Notes: generated by a model not told the origin, from the sequence alone. A stretch of DNA of 64,000 bases from Streptomyces sp. NBC_01241 (GCF_041435435.1 NZ_CP108494.1:1612001-1676000), one strand, 5' to 3'. Positions 7,828-15,590 are shown, numbered from the stretch's first letter. Program-made: numbers and translations.

Positions 7828-7856
7828 GTAAGCCCCGGTCCCCGACCGGGGCTTAC
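7828..7856 (+). terminator. terminator hairpin after the siderophore-interacting protein gene
   Basis: A perfect 13-bp stem (GTAAGCCCCGGTC with GACCGGGGCTTAC) with a 3-base loop lies 15 bases after the stop codon. It has no U-tract. Confidence 0.85.
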
Positions 7857-7956
7857 GCGTTCCCGGCGCACCAGCTCACTCACCGGCGGCAGGCACCACC
7901 ACCCCGCCGCCATGGGGCTTCCTGATGACGCAGCCCACGCCGGGCAGCGAGCGGCG

Positions 7957-8392
7957 GGGAACCTGGACACCGCCGATGTGATCGGCGCGCATTCCGTCGG
8001 CGTACCGGACGGCGGCCCGTCGATGCCGCTCACCAGCTGGTCGACGACCGGCGGCGATCTGCGAATACCGCACTTCGTCGGCATGCACGCGCTCCAACTG
8101 CTGCCGCTCTTCCTCCTCGCGCTGCTCGCACTGGCTCCGCGCGTCCCCCGGCTGCGCGACCCGCGGGTCCGGCTGCGGCTGGTACTGGTCGTCTCCGGCG
8201 CGTACGCGGCGGTCGTCGCGCTGGTCGCCTGGCAGGCGCTGCGCGGCCGGCCGCTGATCCACCCGGACGGCGCGACGCTCGGCGCCGCGGCCCTGATCGT
8301 GGCGGCGAGTGGAGCCTGCGGCTACGCGGCGCTGAGGTCGACCCCCGTACCGCGGACCGGGTCGGCCACGCGTCGCCGCAACAGGGCGTGGG
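7957..8392 (+). pseudogene. remnant of an integral membrane protein (C-terminal part only)
   Basis: The frame encodes a recognisable C-terminal segment of a conserved actinobacterial membrane protein: NLDTADVIGAHSVGVPDGG, WSTTGGDLRIPHFVGMHALQ, then about three hydrophobic helices ending CGYAALRS. The natural N-terminal helices are missing, because the segment begins just after the terminator of the previous gene. The open frame then runs on into the antisense of the ABC permease gene (to 8544) with no plausible protein there. No ribosome-binding site precedes the only ATG (7912). I read this as a 5'-deleted pseudogene; a short functional membrane protein cannot be excluded. Confidence 0.55.
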
Positions 8393-9172
8393 TCAGACGG
8401 ACTTCTGGTACGAGCGGAACGTACGGGTGGACAGCCCGACAGCCACCGCCGCGAGGACCAGCAGGGCTCCCCCGCGGCCGAGCACCAGACCCCATTCGGG
8501 ATCGGAGGTCAGCGCCGAACGGCCCGCCACCATCGCCCAGTTGACCGGGTTGAAGTCGGCGATGTGCCGCATCCAGGGCGGCATCTGGCTCGGGGCCATG
8601 AAGGAGGAGGAGAGGAAAGTCAGCGGCAGCAGCAGAAAGGTGTTGATGCCGATGATCGACTCGCGCTGACGGACCAGCATGCCCAGGGCGTTGGAGAGCG
8701 CGCCGAAGACCGTGCCGAGCAGGATCGACGCGACGACCAGGATCAGCAGGCCGCCCGCGCTGCCCGGGTAGGTGGCTCCGGCGACCCGGCCGAGCAGCAC
8801 GATGACGACGGACTGCACGGCGGTGCTGATGCCGTTCTGCACGACGTTGGCGTTCATCAGCGCGTTGCGGCTGACGGGCGTCGTCAGGAAGCGGTTGAGC
8901 GTGCCGCGCTCGATCTCCTCCAGGGTGCCCATGCCGGCCCACATGCTCGATCCGAGGGCGCTCATCACCACGATGCCGGGGATCAGGTAGTCCAGATAGG
9001 ACGTGGTGCCGAAGCCACCGAGCTCGACGACCTTCCTGAAGAGGTTGCCGAAGAGGAACAACCAGATCACCGGCTGGACGAGGGAGATCACCAGGAAGAC
9101 CGGCTGACGGACGACCGCCATGAGATGACGTTGGGTCATGTACCAGGTCTGGACGAGGACTTGGCTGCTCAT
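8393..9172 (-). CDS. ABC-2 type exporter permease (DrrB-like)
   Basis: This 259-residue integral membrane protein has about six helices and the ABC-2 transporter layout: SLVQPVIWLFLFG in the first helix, an amphipathic coupling segment GTLEEIERGTLNRFLTTPVSR (starting about residue 80), and FLSSSFMAPSQMPPWMRHIADFNPVNW near the end. This resembles DrrB permeases that export daunorubicin-type drugs or lipids. The ATG at 9170-9172 overlaps the stop of the ATPase gene (ATGA). The open frame upstream of it is antisense shadow. It pairs with the DrrA-like ATPase; the substrate is unknown. Confidence 0.88.
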   Translation of the reverse strand: MSSQVLVQTWYMTQRHLMAVVRQPVFLVISLVQPVIWLFLFGNLFRKVVELGGFGTTSYLDYLIPGIVVMSALGSSMWAGMGTLEEIERGTLNRFLTTPVSRNALMNANVVQNGISTAVQSVVIVLLGRVAGATYPGSAGGLLILVVASILLGTVFGALSNALGMLVRQRESIIGINTFLLLPLTFLSSSFMAPSQMPPWMRHIADFNPVNWAMVAGRSALTSDPEWGLVLGRGGALLVLAAVAVGLSTRTFRSYQKSV

Positions 9173-10182
9173 CGGGCGCCTCCGACGGGGGTGGGGGCGG
9201 GGACCTGTCGGGCGTCGGCGGCGTCGGCCTCGGAGAAGCGGCGTCCGGCGTAGCGCAGATAGACGTCGTCGAGGGACGGGCGGGCCACGGTGGCGGCGGC
9301 GACCGCCGCACCGGCCCGCTCCAGGGCGGCGAGCAGGACGGGGACGGCGGCCGCGCCGTCCTCGGCGCGCACGCTCACCCGGCGACCGTCGAGCAGCACC
9401 TCGTGCACCCCGGGCAGTCCGGTGAGCGCGGCGTCGACCGCCCTGGTGTCGCCGTCGGCGCGCAACTCCATGTGGACGGCGTCGCCGCGGAGTTCGCCCT
9501 TGAGGTCGTCGGGGGCGCCCTCGACCACGATCCGGCCGCGGTCGACGATCGCGATGCGTTCGGCGAGCCGGTCGGCCTCCTCCAGGTAGTGCGTCGTGAG
9601 AACGATGGTCAGCCCCTCGTCGCCGGCCAGCCGGGAGATCTCGTCCCACATGGCCGTGCGGGCCTCGGGGTCGAGTCCGGTGGTGGGTTCGTCGAGGAAG
9701 AGCACCTCGGGGCGGTGGACGAGGCCGAGCGCGACGTCGAGACGGCGCTGCATTCCGCCGGAGTACCCCTTGACCTGGCGCTTTCCGGCGTCGGCGAGAT
9801 CGAAACGGTCCAGCAGTTCATCGACACGGCGCTGGACGGCGGCGCCCCGCATCCCGTACAGCCTGCCTTGGAGCAGCAGGTTCTCGCGGCCGGTGGCGAC
9901 CGGGTCGGCACCGGACTTCTGGGCGACGACTCCGATCGCGCGGCGGACCCGGTCGGGGTGGCGCAGGACATCGTGTCCGGCGACGCTCGCGGTGCCCGAG
10001 TCGGGGCGGGCCAGGGTCGTGAGGATCTTGACGGTGGTGGACTTTCCGGCGCCGTTGGGGCCGAGGAGTCCGAAGACCGTGCCGGCGTCGACGTCGAGGT
10101 CCATGCCGCGCAGTGCGGTGACGTCGCCGGGATAGGTCTTGATCAGCTGTCGCGCCGCTACTGCGGGCGCACGGGTGCTCAT
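9169..10182 (-). CDS. ABC exporter ATPase, daunorubicin-resistance (DrrA) family
   Basis: This 337-residue ATPase has Walker A GPNGAGKST (about residue 40), signature YSGGMQRRLDVALGL, Walker B VLFLDEPTTGLDP and the H-loop LTTHYLEEAD. The C-terminal extension after residue 230, with VHEVLLDGRRVSV and a PSLDDVYLRYAGR tail, is the DrrA hallmark. It starts with ATG at 10182 after GGAGAGCTCTGCC and is coupled to the permease gene by a 4-base overlap. The PadR gene lies upstream on the same strand behind a terminator-like hairpin and probably controls the pair. Export of a toxic compound is inferred from the family. Confidence 0.9.
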   Translation of the reverse strand: MSTRAPAVAARQLIKTYPGDVTALRGMDLDVDAGTVFGLLGPNGAGKSTTVKILTTLARPDSGTASVAGHDVLRHPDRVRRAIGVVAQKSGADPVATGRENLLLQGRLYGMRGAAVQRRVDELLDRFDLADAGKRQVKGYSGGMQRRLDVALGLVHRPEVLFLDEPTTGLDPEARTAMWDEISRLAGDEGLTIVLTTHYLEEADRLAERIAIVDRGRIVVEGAPDDLKGELRGDAVHMELRADGDTRAVDAALTGLPGVHEVLLDGRRVSVRAEDGAAAVPVLLAALERAGAAVAAATVARPSLDDVYLRYAGRRFSEADAADARQVPAPTPVGGAR

Positions 10183-10208
10183 GGCAGAGCTCTCCTGTGG
10201 TCAGCGGG

Positions 10209-10229
10209 GTGCTCGGGTGCACCGAGCAC
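10209..10229. repeat. inverted repeat before the ABC exporter operon
   Basis: A perfect 8-bp inverted repeat GTGCTCGG-GTGCA-CCGAGCAC starts 27 bases upstream of the ATPase gene start. It may be an operator or a leader hairpin of the exporter transcript; it does not resemble the palindrome before padR. Confidence 0.5.
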
Positions 10230-10336
10230 GCGGGCATGCCGAGCCGATCCGCGTGAAGAGCGCCGGGCTATCCTGGGTGTGCCGCACCTCGATCGCCCGG
10301 CTCGCCTTCACGGCGTGGCCGGTCCGGGGTTCGAGA

Positions 10337-10372
10337 CCCCGGCGGTCGCTGCTCCAACAGCTTCCGCCGGGG
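10337..10372 (-). terminator. terminator-like hairpin after padR, overlapping an alternative hairpin
   Basis: CCCCGGCGG (10337-10345) pairs with CCGCCGGGG (10364-10372), and an inner GCTG/CAGC stem adds four pairs. It lies 43 bases after the padR stop codon. A second perfect hairpin, CCGGGG-TTCGAGA-CCCCGG (10324-10342), shares the CCCC bases, so only one of the two can form at a time. Confidence 0.6.
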
Positions 10373-10414
10373 CCTTTCCCTCTGCTTCGGTCCTGCGTTC
10401 CCTCCGGTTGTGCG

Positions 10415-11089
10415 CTACGCCTTCCGCTCCGGGTCCAGGACGATCTCCTGCTCGTCCAACTCCTGCCAGTCCTGCGGGACTTCACCGGATTCGTGGAAGG
10501 ACTTCCACTCCTCGATACCACTGATCGTGGCGTCGGTGAGTTCCTGACGGAAGTTCTTGATCCATTCCAGCTGTGCATCGATCATGTGGAGCTGGTATTC
10601 GGTCTCGACGACGAAGAGGCGGGGCAGCTTGTCTCCCAGCTGACCGAGAACCCCCCGGAGCGCCGCAGCCTGGATCTCCAGGGCCGCCTCGCGGGTCTCC
10701 ATCAGCTCGGCCACTTCCTCCGGCGGCAGTACCGGAAGAAGCGACAGGGCCGTCTCGAAGACCGGGTACTCGGCGGCCGGCACGGCGAGCAGGTCGGAGA
10801 GCCAGTCGAGCATCTCCACGCGCCCGGCTTCGGTGATGCCGTAGAGCGTGCGCTCGGGGCGGTTGCCCTGTCGCTGGACGCCCGCGACCTCGACGTAACC
10901 GTGCTTCTCCAAGTTCTGGACGACGGTGTACAGCGAACCGAAATTGATCTTGACGCTGTGTTCCTTGCCGCGTCGGCGAAGCGTCTGGGCGATCTCGTAC
11001 GGATGCATGGAACGCTCGGCGAGCAGCACCATGACCGTCAGTGCCAGTGGATTGCCGAGCTTGCGCCGCTTGGCCACCGCCTCCACCAC
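10415..11089 (-). CDS. PadR-family transcriptional regulator
   Basis: This regulator of about 224 residues has an N-terminal winged helix (about residues 12-85; LLAERSMHPYEIAQTLRRRG, NFGSLYTVVQNLEKHGYVEV) and a C-terminal helical dimerisation domain (VirA-like, about 95-200), so it is of the long PadR class. Several GTG codons in a row (11089, 11086, 11074) make the exact start uncertain. A perfect palindrome and two direct repeats lie in the divergent promoter region (see 11122-11164). The DrrAB-like exporter genes follow on the same strand, as is usual for PadR repressors that respond to the exported compound. Confidence 0.88.
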   Translation of the reverse strand: MVEAVAKRRKLGNPLALTVMVLLAERSMHPYEIAQTLRRRGKEHSVKINFGSLYTVVQNLEKHGYVEVAGVQRQGNRPERTLYGITEAGRVEMLDWLSDLLAVPAAEYPVFETALSLLPVLPPEEVAELMETREAALEIQAAALRGVLGQLGDKLPRLFVVETEYQLHMIDAQLEWIKNFRQELTDATISGIEEWKSFHESGEVPQDWQELDEQEIVLDPERKA

Positions 11090-11121
11090 CCTTCACTTCG
11101 CCATCGAATACTCGTGACCGA

Positions 11122-11164
11122 ATGTATCGCGTTCACCTGAACGCGTCAATCACGATGTATCGCG
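11122..11164. promoter_or_regulatory. candidate PadR operator region
   Basis: Two exact copies of ATGTATCGCG (11122-11131 and 11155-11164), 33 bases apart, flank a perfect inverted repeat CGCGTTCA-CC-TGAACGCG (11128-11145). The cluster sits 33-75 bases before padR, in the gap shared with the divergent sigma-factor gene. PadR proteins commonly bind ATGT-containing palindromes, so autoregulation is the likely role; effects on the sigma gene are possible. Confidence 0.5.
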
Positions 11165-11266
11165 GACTCTTGAGATCGTGGAAGGATCTCGCGCACCGAC
11201 CAATCCGCGCTGCCATCGGCTCCGAATCATCCGGAGAACCGATGAGCGACCAGGGAGGAAGCCCGC

Positions 11267-11851
11267 GTGAAGGAAGCCGTGTACATCAGCGGAGCGCGCT
11301 CGGCGGGGCCCGATCTCCAGGAGCTCCTGGGGATGGTCGCCCGAGGCGACCAGGACGCCTTCGCCGAGGTGTACGACGCGGTCAGCGGGCCGGTCCTCGG
11401 GCTCGTACGGAGCGTGCTGCGTGATCCCGCCCAGTCGGAGGAGGTCGCGCAGGAGGTGCTGGTCGAGGTGTGGCGTACCGCTCCTCGGTTCCGGGCCGCC
11501 CGCGGCAGCGCGATGAGCTGGGTGCTGACACTGGCCCATCGCCGGGCCGTGGACCGGGTGCGCTCGGCCGAGGCCTCGGCGGCCCGTGAGTACAGGACCG
11601 CGCTGCTCGACCGCACACCCCCCTTCGACGAGGTCACCGAGCAGGTCGAGAGCCGGCTGGAGCGTGAACAGGTCCGCCGCTGCGTACGGACGCTCTCCGA
11701 GCTGCAACGGCAGTCCGTGGACCTCGCCTACTACCGGGGGCTGACGTATCGCGAGGTGTCGGAGCTGCTTTCCGTACCGCTCGGGACGATCAAGACACGG
11801 CTGCGCGACGGACTGATCCGGCTGCGCGACTGCCTCGGGGTGGGCGCATGA
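11267..11851 (+). CDS. sigK: ECF RNA polymerase sigma factor, SigK-like
   Basis: This 194-residue group 4 sigma factor has region 2 at about residues 25-95 (YDAVSGPVLGLVRSVL, EEVAQEVLVEVWR, GSAMSWVLTLAHRRAVDRVR) and region 4 at about 130-185 (LSELQRQSVDLAYYRGLTY, LSVPLGTIKTRLRDG). It starts with GTG at 11267 after GGGAGG. Its stop overlaps the next start (ATGA), and the next gene encodes a membrane anti-sigma factor of the RskA type, the standard pairing for SigK in actinobacteria. The sigma factor is therefore probably held inactive at the membrane. Its target genes are not evident here; the molybdoenzyme downstream is one possibility. Confidence 0.88.
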   Translation: MKEAVYISGARSAGPDLQELLGMVARGDQDAFAEVYDAVSGPVLGLVRSVLRDPAQSEEVAQEVLVEVWRTAPRFRAARGSAMSWVLTLAHRRAVDRVRSAEASAAREYRTALLDRTPPFDEVTEQVESRLEREQVRRCVRTLSELQRQSVDLAYYRGLTYREVSELLSVPLGTIKTRLRDGLIRLRDCLGVGA

Positions 11852-12624
11852 GCAACGCCGAACTGCACACGCTGACCGGGGCCTACGCCCTGCAGGCCCT
11901 GCCGGAGGCCGAGCGGCGGGACTTCGAGCGGCATCTCGGCGACTGCGAGGCCTGCGCCGTGGAGGTGCGCGAGCTGTCGGAGACCGCCACCCGGCTCGGG
12001 CTCGCGGTGGCCCGCACACCACCGCCCGAGCTGCGCGAACGGGTGCTGCGGGAGATCACGGACGTGCGGCAGGACTCGCCTTCGGGCGCCGGGCGCCCCC
12101 GCTCCGACGGGGGTGGGGCGGGTCCGGTCGCCGGTGTGACGGGGCCGAGCGGCCGGTGGCCGAAGTTCGCACTCGCCGCGTGTCTGGCCGCCGCCTGCTT
12201 CGGAGGGATCGCCGTCTGGCAGAACCGGGCGGCCGAGGACGCCCGACAGGAGGCCCACACGGCCCGACAGCAGAACGAGCGGCTGGTCCGGGTCCTCGCC
12301 GCACCGGACGCCAAGGCGTCGTCCGGTGCCATGAAGGGCGGTGCGAAGGGAACGATCGTGGTCTCGCGGACCGCGAACCGGGCCGTGTTCATGGCCTCGG
12401 GAATGCAGCAGCCACCCGGCGACAAGGTGTACCAGTTGTGGTTCGACGACCACGGCAGCATGCGTTCCGCCGGTCTGATGAACTCCGCGGCGACGAGCGA
12501 CGCCATGGTGCTGGACGGGCCGGTCGACGGAGCGTCGGGCATAGGCATCACGGTCGAACCCGCCGGTGGCTCCGCGCAACCGACATCGGCACCCATGGCT
12601 CTGATGAACTTTCCGGCGGCCTGA
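11848..12624 (+). CDS. rskA: anti-sigma K factor RskA-like, membrane-bound
   Basis: This 258-residue protein begins with a zinc-type anti-sigma domain (H29-x3-C33-x2-C36 in HLGDCEAC). A single membrane helix follows near residues 106-127 (WPKFALAACLAAACFGGIAVW). The outer domain has the RskA fold motifs VYQLWFDDHG and a late GIGITVEPAGGS. The N-terminal part should bind the SigK-like factor encoded just before it, with which it overlaps by 4 bases. Release would need regulated proteolysis; a site-2 protease is encoded at 38-39 kb, but a link is only a guess. A hairpin follows 21 bases after the stop. Confidence 0.88.
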   Translation: MSNAELHTLTGAYALQALPEAERRDFERHLGDCEACAVEVRELSETATRLGLAVARTPPPELRERVLREITDVRQDSPSGAGRPRSDGGGAGPVAGVTGPSGRWPKFALAACLAAACFGGIAVWQNRAAEDARQEAHTARQQNERLVRVLAAPDAKASSGAMKGGAKGTIVVSRTANRAVFMASGMQQPPGDKVYQLWFDDHGSMRSAGLMNSAATSDAMVLDGPVDGASGIGITVEPAGGSAQPTSAPMALMNFPAA

Positions 12625-12645
12625 CCGGGCGGGGGCCGGGGCGGT

Positions 12646-12676
12646 CTCGCCGACGGACCCCGTCCGTGGGGGCGAG
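12646..12676 (+). terminator. hairpin after the sigK-rskA operon
   Basis: CTCGCC (12646-12651) pairs with GGCGAG (12671-12676) around an inner ACGGAC-CCC-GTCCGT stem with a small bulge. It follows the anti-sigma gene stop by 21 bases. Confidence 0.5.
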
Positions 12677-12731
12677 CCGGAACGACCCGTCGCGCGAGTA
12701 CGGCACGACGACAACGCAACGGCACACGCGT

Positions 12732-13080
12732 ATGACAGTCTCCGTGGCACTGTTCACCTCCGACCTGCGCCTGTACGACAACCCGGTGCTGCGGGCCGCA
12801 CTGCGCGAGGTGGATGCCGTCGTTCCCCTGTTCGTGCACGACAGGGGGATCCAGCGGGCCGGCTTCGACGCGCCGAACCGGCGGGCGTTCCTCGCGGACT
12901 GCCTGGCCGTGGAGTCCGGGCCGTTGCCGGACCGGGCGGAGGTGGCCGGGGTCTCCCCCGGGCTCGCCAGGGGCGGTGAGACCGCCGCGCGTCGGCTGCT
13001 GTCGCACTGGCTGAACGGCCCCTGGCCGACTACGAGACCACCACGGATGTCCGTCACCGGGTGCCCTTCCTGGTCGGCCG
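12732..13080 (+). pseudogene. deoxyribodipyrimidine photolyase remnant
   Basis: An ATG at 12732 opens a clear photolyase N-terminus: MTVSVALFTSDLRLYDNPVL, then PLFVHDRGI and PNRRAFLADCL. After about 75 residues the frame jumps directly to GVSPGLARGGETAARRLLSHWL, a segment that in intact photolyases lies much farther in, at the start of the helical FAD domain. Just after this the sense continues only in another frame (LADYETTTDV, from about 13023). The rest of the FAD-binding domain, needed for activity, is absent. The gene therefore carries at least one internal deletion, a frameshift and a missing 3' half, and it cannot repair DNA. It lies between the sigK operon and the molybdoenzyme gene. 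Confidence 0.8.
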
Positions 13081-13137
13081 GAACGAATCTCACGTCCGAT
13101 CGGGTGACGGACCAATCCGTCCGGCGCCCGGCGACGA

Positions 13138-14775
13138 ATGCTGGTTGTGACTGAAAACCGAGACGATCCGCGGCAGACCGGAGCATCGTCCTCCCGACGA
13201 TCCCGCTGGGCACGCGCCACTCTCGCCGCGCTCAGCGGTCTGATCGCCGGGTTCTGCGCCCTGGCCGTGGCCGAACTTGCCGCGGCTGTCGTACGTCCCG
13301 AGTCGGGCCCGGTCACGGCGGTGGGGAGTGCGGTCATCGACCGCACTCCCCCTGCCGTGAAGGAGTTCGCCGTACGGAATTTCGGCACGGACGACAAGGT
13401 GGTGCTCCAACTCGGGATCCTGGTTCTCCTGGCGCTCTTCGCCATGGGGATCGGGATGCTGGCGCTGCGGCACCGGCTGCTCGGTTCCGCTGCCGTCCTG
13501 GTCTTCGGTCTGGTCGGGGCGGTGTCGGCGGTGGGGCGCCCGGAAGGCGCACCGGCCGACGCGCTGCCTTCGGTGGTGGGGGCCGTGGTGGCCGCGGGGG
13601 TGCTGTATCTCCTGGTCGGGCGGCTCACACCGCCTCCGCCTCCCTCTCCCGCGGCTGGGGAGAGGGAGGCGGAGGCATACGTCACCTTCGACCGCCGCGG
13701 CTTCGTCGTCGCGGGGACCACGGCGGCGGCCGCCTCGGCGGGCGCGGGATTCCTGGGACGCCGGCTCACCTCCTCCGTCCAGGCCGGGGCCGGCGCTTCG
13801 CGTCACAACCTGGTCCTCCCCGTACCGGAATCCGCCGCACCGGCCATTCCCCCGGGCGCCGACCTGAGGATCCGGGGACTGAGTTCCTTCATCACCCCGA
13901 ACAAGGACTTCTACCGGGTGGACACGGCGCTGGTCGTGCCACGCGTCGATGCCGGTACGTGGCGGCTGAAGATCCATGGCAAGGGCGTCGCACGGCCCGT
14001 CACCGTCGACATCCACGATCTGCTGGGCCGAGAGGTCATCGAGCGCGACATCACCCTGGCCTGCGTGTCCAACGAGGTCGGCGGCCCCTACGTCGGCAAC
14101 GCCAGGTGGATCGGCGTACGGCTGGCCGATCTGCTGCGCGAGGCCGGGGTGCGGCCGCCGTCGAAGGGCGGTCCCGCCGACCAGATCGTCGCGCGTTCCG
14201 TCGACGGCATGACGATCGGCACACCGGTCGAAACGGCCATGGACGGACGCGACGCGATGCTCGCCTTCGGCATGAACGGCGAGCCACTGCCTTTCGAGCA
14301 CGGCTTCCCTGTCCGGATGGTCGTTCCCGGCCTGTACGGGTACGTATCGGCCTGCAAGTGGATCAAAGACATCGAGCTCACCACGTTCGACGCGTACGAC
14401 GCCTACTGGGTCGAACGGTCCTGGTCCCAGCAGGCGCCGATCAAGACCGAGTCACGGATCGACACGCCCCGCCCGTTCTCCTCCCCGAAGGCCGGCACGG
14501 TACCGGTGGCCGGGGTGGCCTGGGCCCAGCACCGCGGTATCTCGCGGGTCGAGGTCCGGGTGGACGGCGGGGAGTGGCACACGGCCCGGCTGGCCGCCGC
14601 GGACAACCGGGACACCTGGCGCCAGTGGGTGTGGGAGTGGCCCGCCACATCCGGCAATCACACCCTCGAGGTCCGTGCCACGGACGGAACCGGCGCCACC
14701 CAGACCGGCGACCGCGTCGGCACCGTGCCCAACGGCGCGACGGGCTGGCACTCGGTGATGGTCGACGTGTCCTGA
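13138..14775 (+). CDS. membrane-anchored molybdopterin-dependent oxidoreductase (sulfite oxidase/YedY family)
   Basis: This protein has 545 residues. Residues about 15-160 hold four membrane helices. A proline-rich linker follows, then a twin-arginine-like segment DRRGFVVAGTTAAAA (about 183-197), and the catalytic domain starts near 235. The sulfite-oxidase fold shows HNLVLPVPE, LRIRGLSSFITPNKDFYRVD and ITLACVSNEVGGPYVGN, where the Cys is the expected molybdenum ligand. The dimerisation domain lies at about 440-540. The start is ATG 13138 or GTG 13147; neither has a strong ribosome-binding site. The substrate is unknown. A perfect 19-bp hairpin lies inside the gene at the linker. Confidence 0.85.
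   Translation: MLVVTENRDDPRQTGASSSRRSRWARATLAALSGLIAGFCALAVAELAAAVVRPESGPVTAVGSAVIDRTPPAVKEFAVRNFGTDDKVVLQLGILVLLALFAMGIGMLALRHRLLGSAAVLVFGLVGAVSAVGRPEGAPADALPSVVGAVVAAGVLYLLVGRLTPPPPPSPAAGEREAEAYVTFDRRGFVVAGTTAAAASAGAGFLGRRLTSSVQAGAGASRHNLVLPVPESAAPAIPPGADLRIRGLSSFITPNKDFYRVDTALVVPRVDAGTWRLKIHGKGVARPVTVDIHDLLGREVIERDITLACVSNEVGGPYVGNARWIGVRLADLLREAGVRPPSKGGPADQIVARSVDGMTIGTPVETAMDGRDAMLAFGMNGEPLPFEHGFPVRMVVPGLYGYVSACKWIKDIELTTFDAYDAYWVERSWSQQAPIKTESRIDTPRPFSSPKAGTVPVAGVAWAQHRGISRVEVRVDGGEWHTARLAAADNRDTWRQWVWEWPATSGNHTLEVRATDGTGATQTGDRVGTVPNGATGWHSVMVDVS
13632..13676. repeat. perfect 19-bp inverted repeat inside the oxidoreductase gene
   Basis: The arms 13632-13650 and 13658-13676 are perfectly complementary with a 7-base loop (GCGGCTG). 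The sequence encodes the Pro-rich/Glu-Ala-rich linker between the membrane helices and the catalytic domain, so it is tolerated in the protein. It would form a very stable hairpin in both DNA and mRNA. Confidence 0.8.
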
Positions 14776-14820
14776 CCGGGCGGGACACCCGGGGGATCAC
14801 CCTCCGCACGCGCTGACCGG

Positions 14821-15590
14821 ATGGAACCTCGCGGCGTGGTGGAACGGCAGGACCGGGTGGTGGGTGCCGTCGTCGGGTCGGCGGTCGGTGACGCGCTGGG
14901 GGCGCCCTTCGAGTTCGGCCCCGCCGGTGTCTACACGGCACGCTTCCCGGACGGTGTCGGCACGATGTGCGGGGGCGGCGGCTGGGATCCGGGCGAGGCC
15001 ACGGACGATACCCGGATGGCCGTGCTGGTCGCGGAGTCCCTGCTGGAACGGGGCGGCCTCGACCTCCCCGACCTGTTCGGCCGGATTCGCCGATGGGCGG
15101 CGGGCGGGCCGAAGGACATCGGACTGCAGACCGAGGACCTACTGACGAGCGGCGAGCCCTGGGACATCGCGGCAGCGCTGCACTTCCAGGTCAATGGGCG
15201 CGCGGCGGGCAACGGTCCGCTGATGCGGGCCGCCATGTCGGCCGTGTACTTCGCGCGGGCGGAACCGATGACGACGATGGCCGCTGCACGACGGATCGCC
15301 GCGCTGACACATGGCGACCGGACCGCATGGGAGGGCACCGCCGTGCTGCACGAACCGATCCAGGTGGCACTGAACGGTGGCAATCCGCTCGCCGCCGTTC
15401 CGGGCGCCGGGGACACCGACACGGTCGCGGCGGTGACCGGTGGCCTGGCGGGGACCTGCCGGAATCGCGCCGAAGCTGGGCGGAGCCCCTGCACGTGTCG
15501 CTGCCGGGGTACGGGGACCGGGTGCTGCGGACGCCTGATCTGGTGGACCTGACCGGACAGCTGGAGCGCGCCTCACACGTCGCGATTCCC
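14821..15590 (+). pseudogene. decayed ADP-ribosylglycohydrolase (DraG family)
   Basis: The first 170 residues or so look normal for the family: VVGSAVGDALGAPFEFG, DDTRMAVLVAESLLE (metal ligands) and NGPLMRAAMSA. Around 15400 the frame goes from LNGGNPLAAVPGA straight into GDTDTVAAVTGGLAG, losing roughly 60 residues usually found between these motifs. At about 15455-15475 a further small deletion shifts the frame, and the expected end (WAEPLHVSLPGYGDRVLRTP) continues in another frame. The open frame finally stops at 15552 with a Cys-rich nonsense tail. Intact relatives remove ADP-ribose from proteins using two Mg ions. This copy is probably inactive. Confidence 0.7.

Noticed and set aside
10324-10350. 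tRNA-like T-arm (CGGGG-TTCGAGA-CCCCG)
   Set aside because: No matching acceptor strand, D-arm or proper seven-base anticodon loop is found upstream. The stem is better explained as part of the competing hairpins after padR.
9403-10524. plus-strand open frame opposite the DrrA-like ATPase
   Set aside because: It is a shadow of a well-conserved ATPase and has no start signal.
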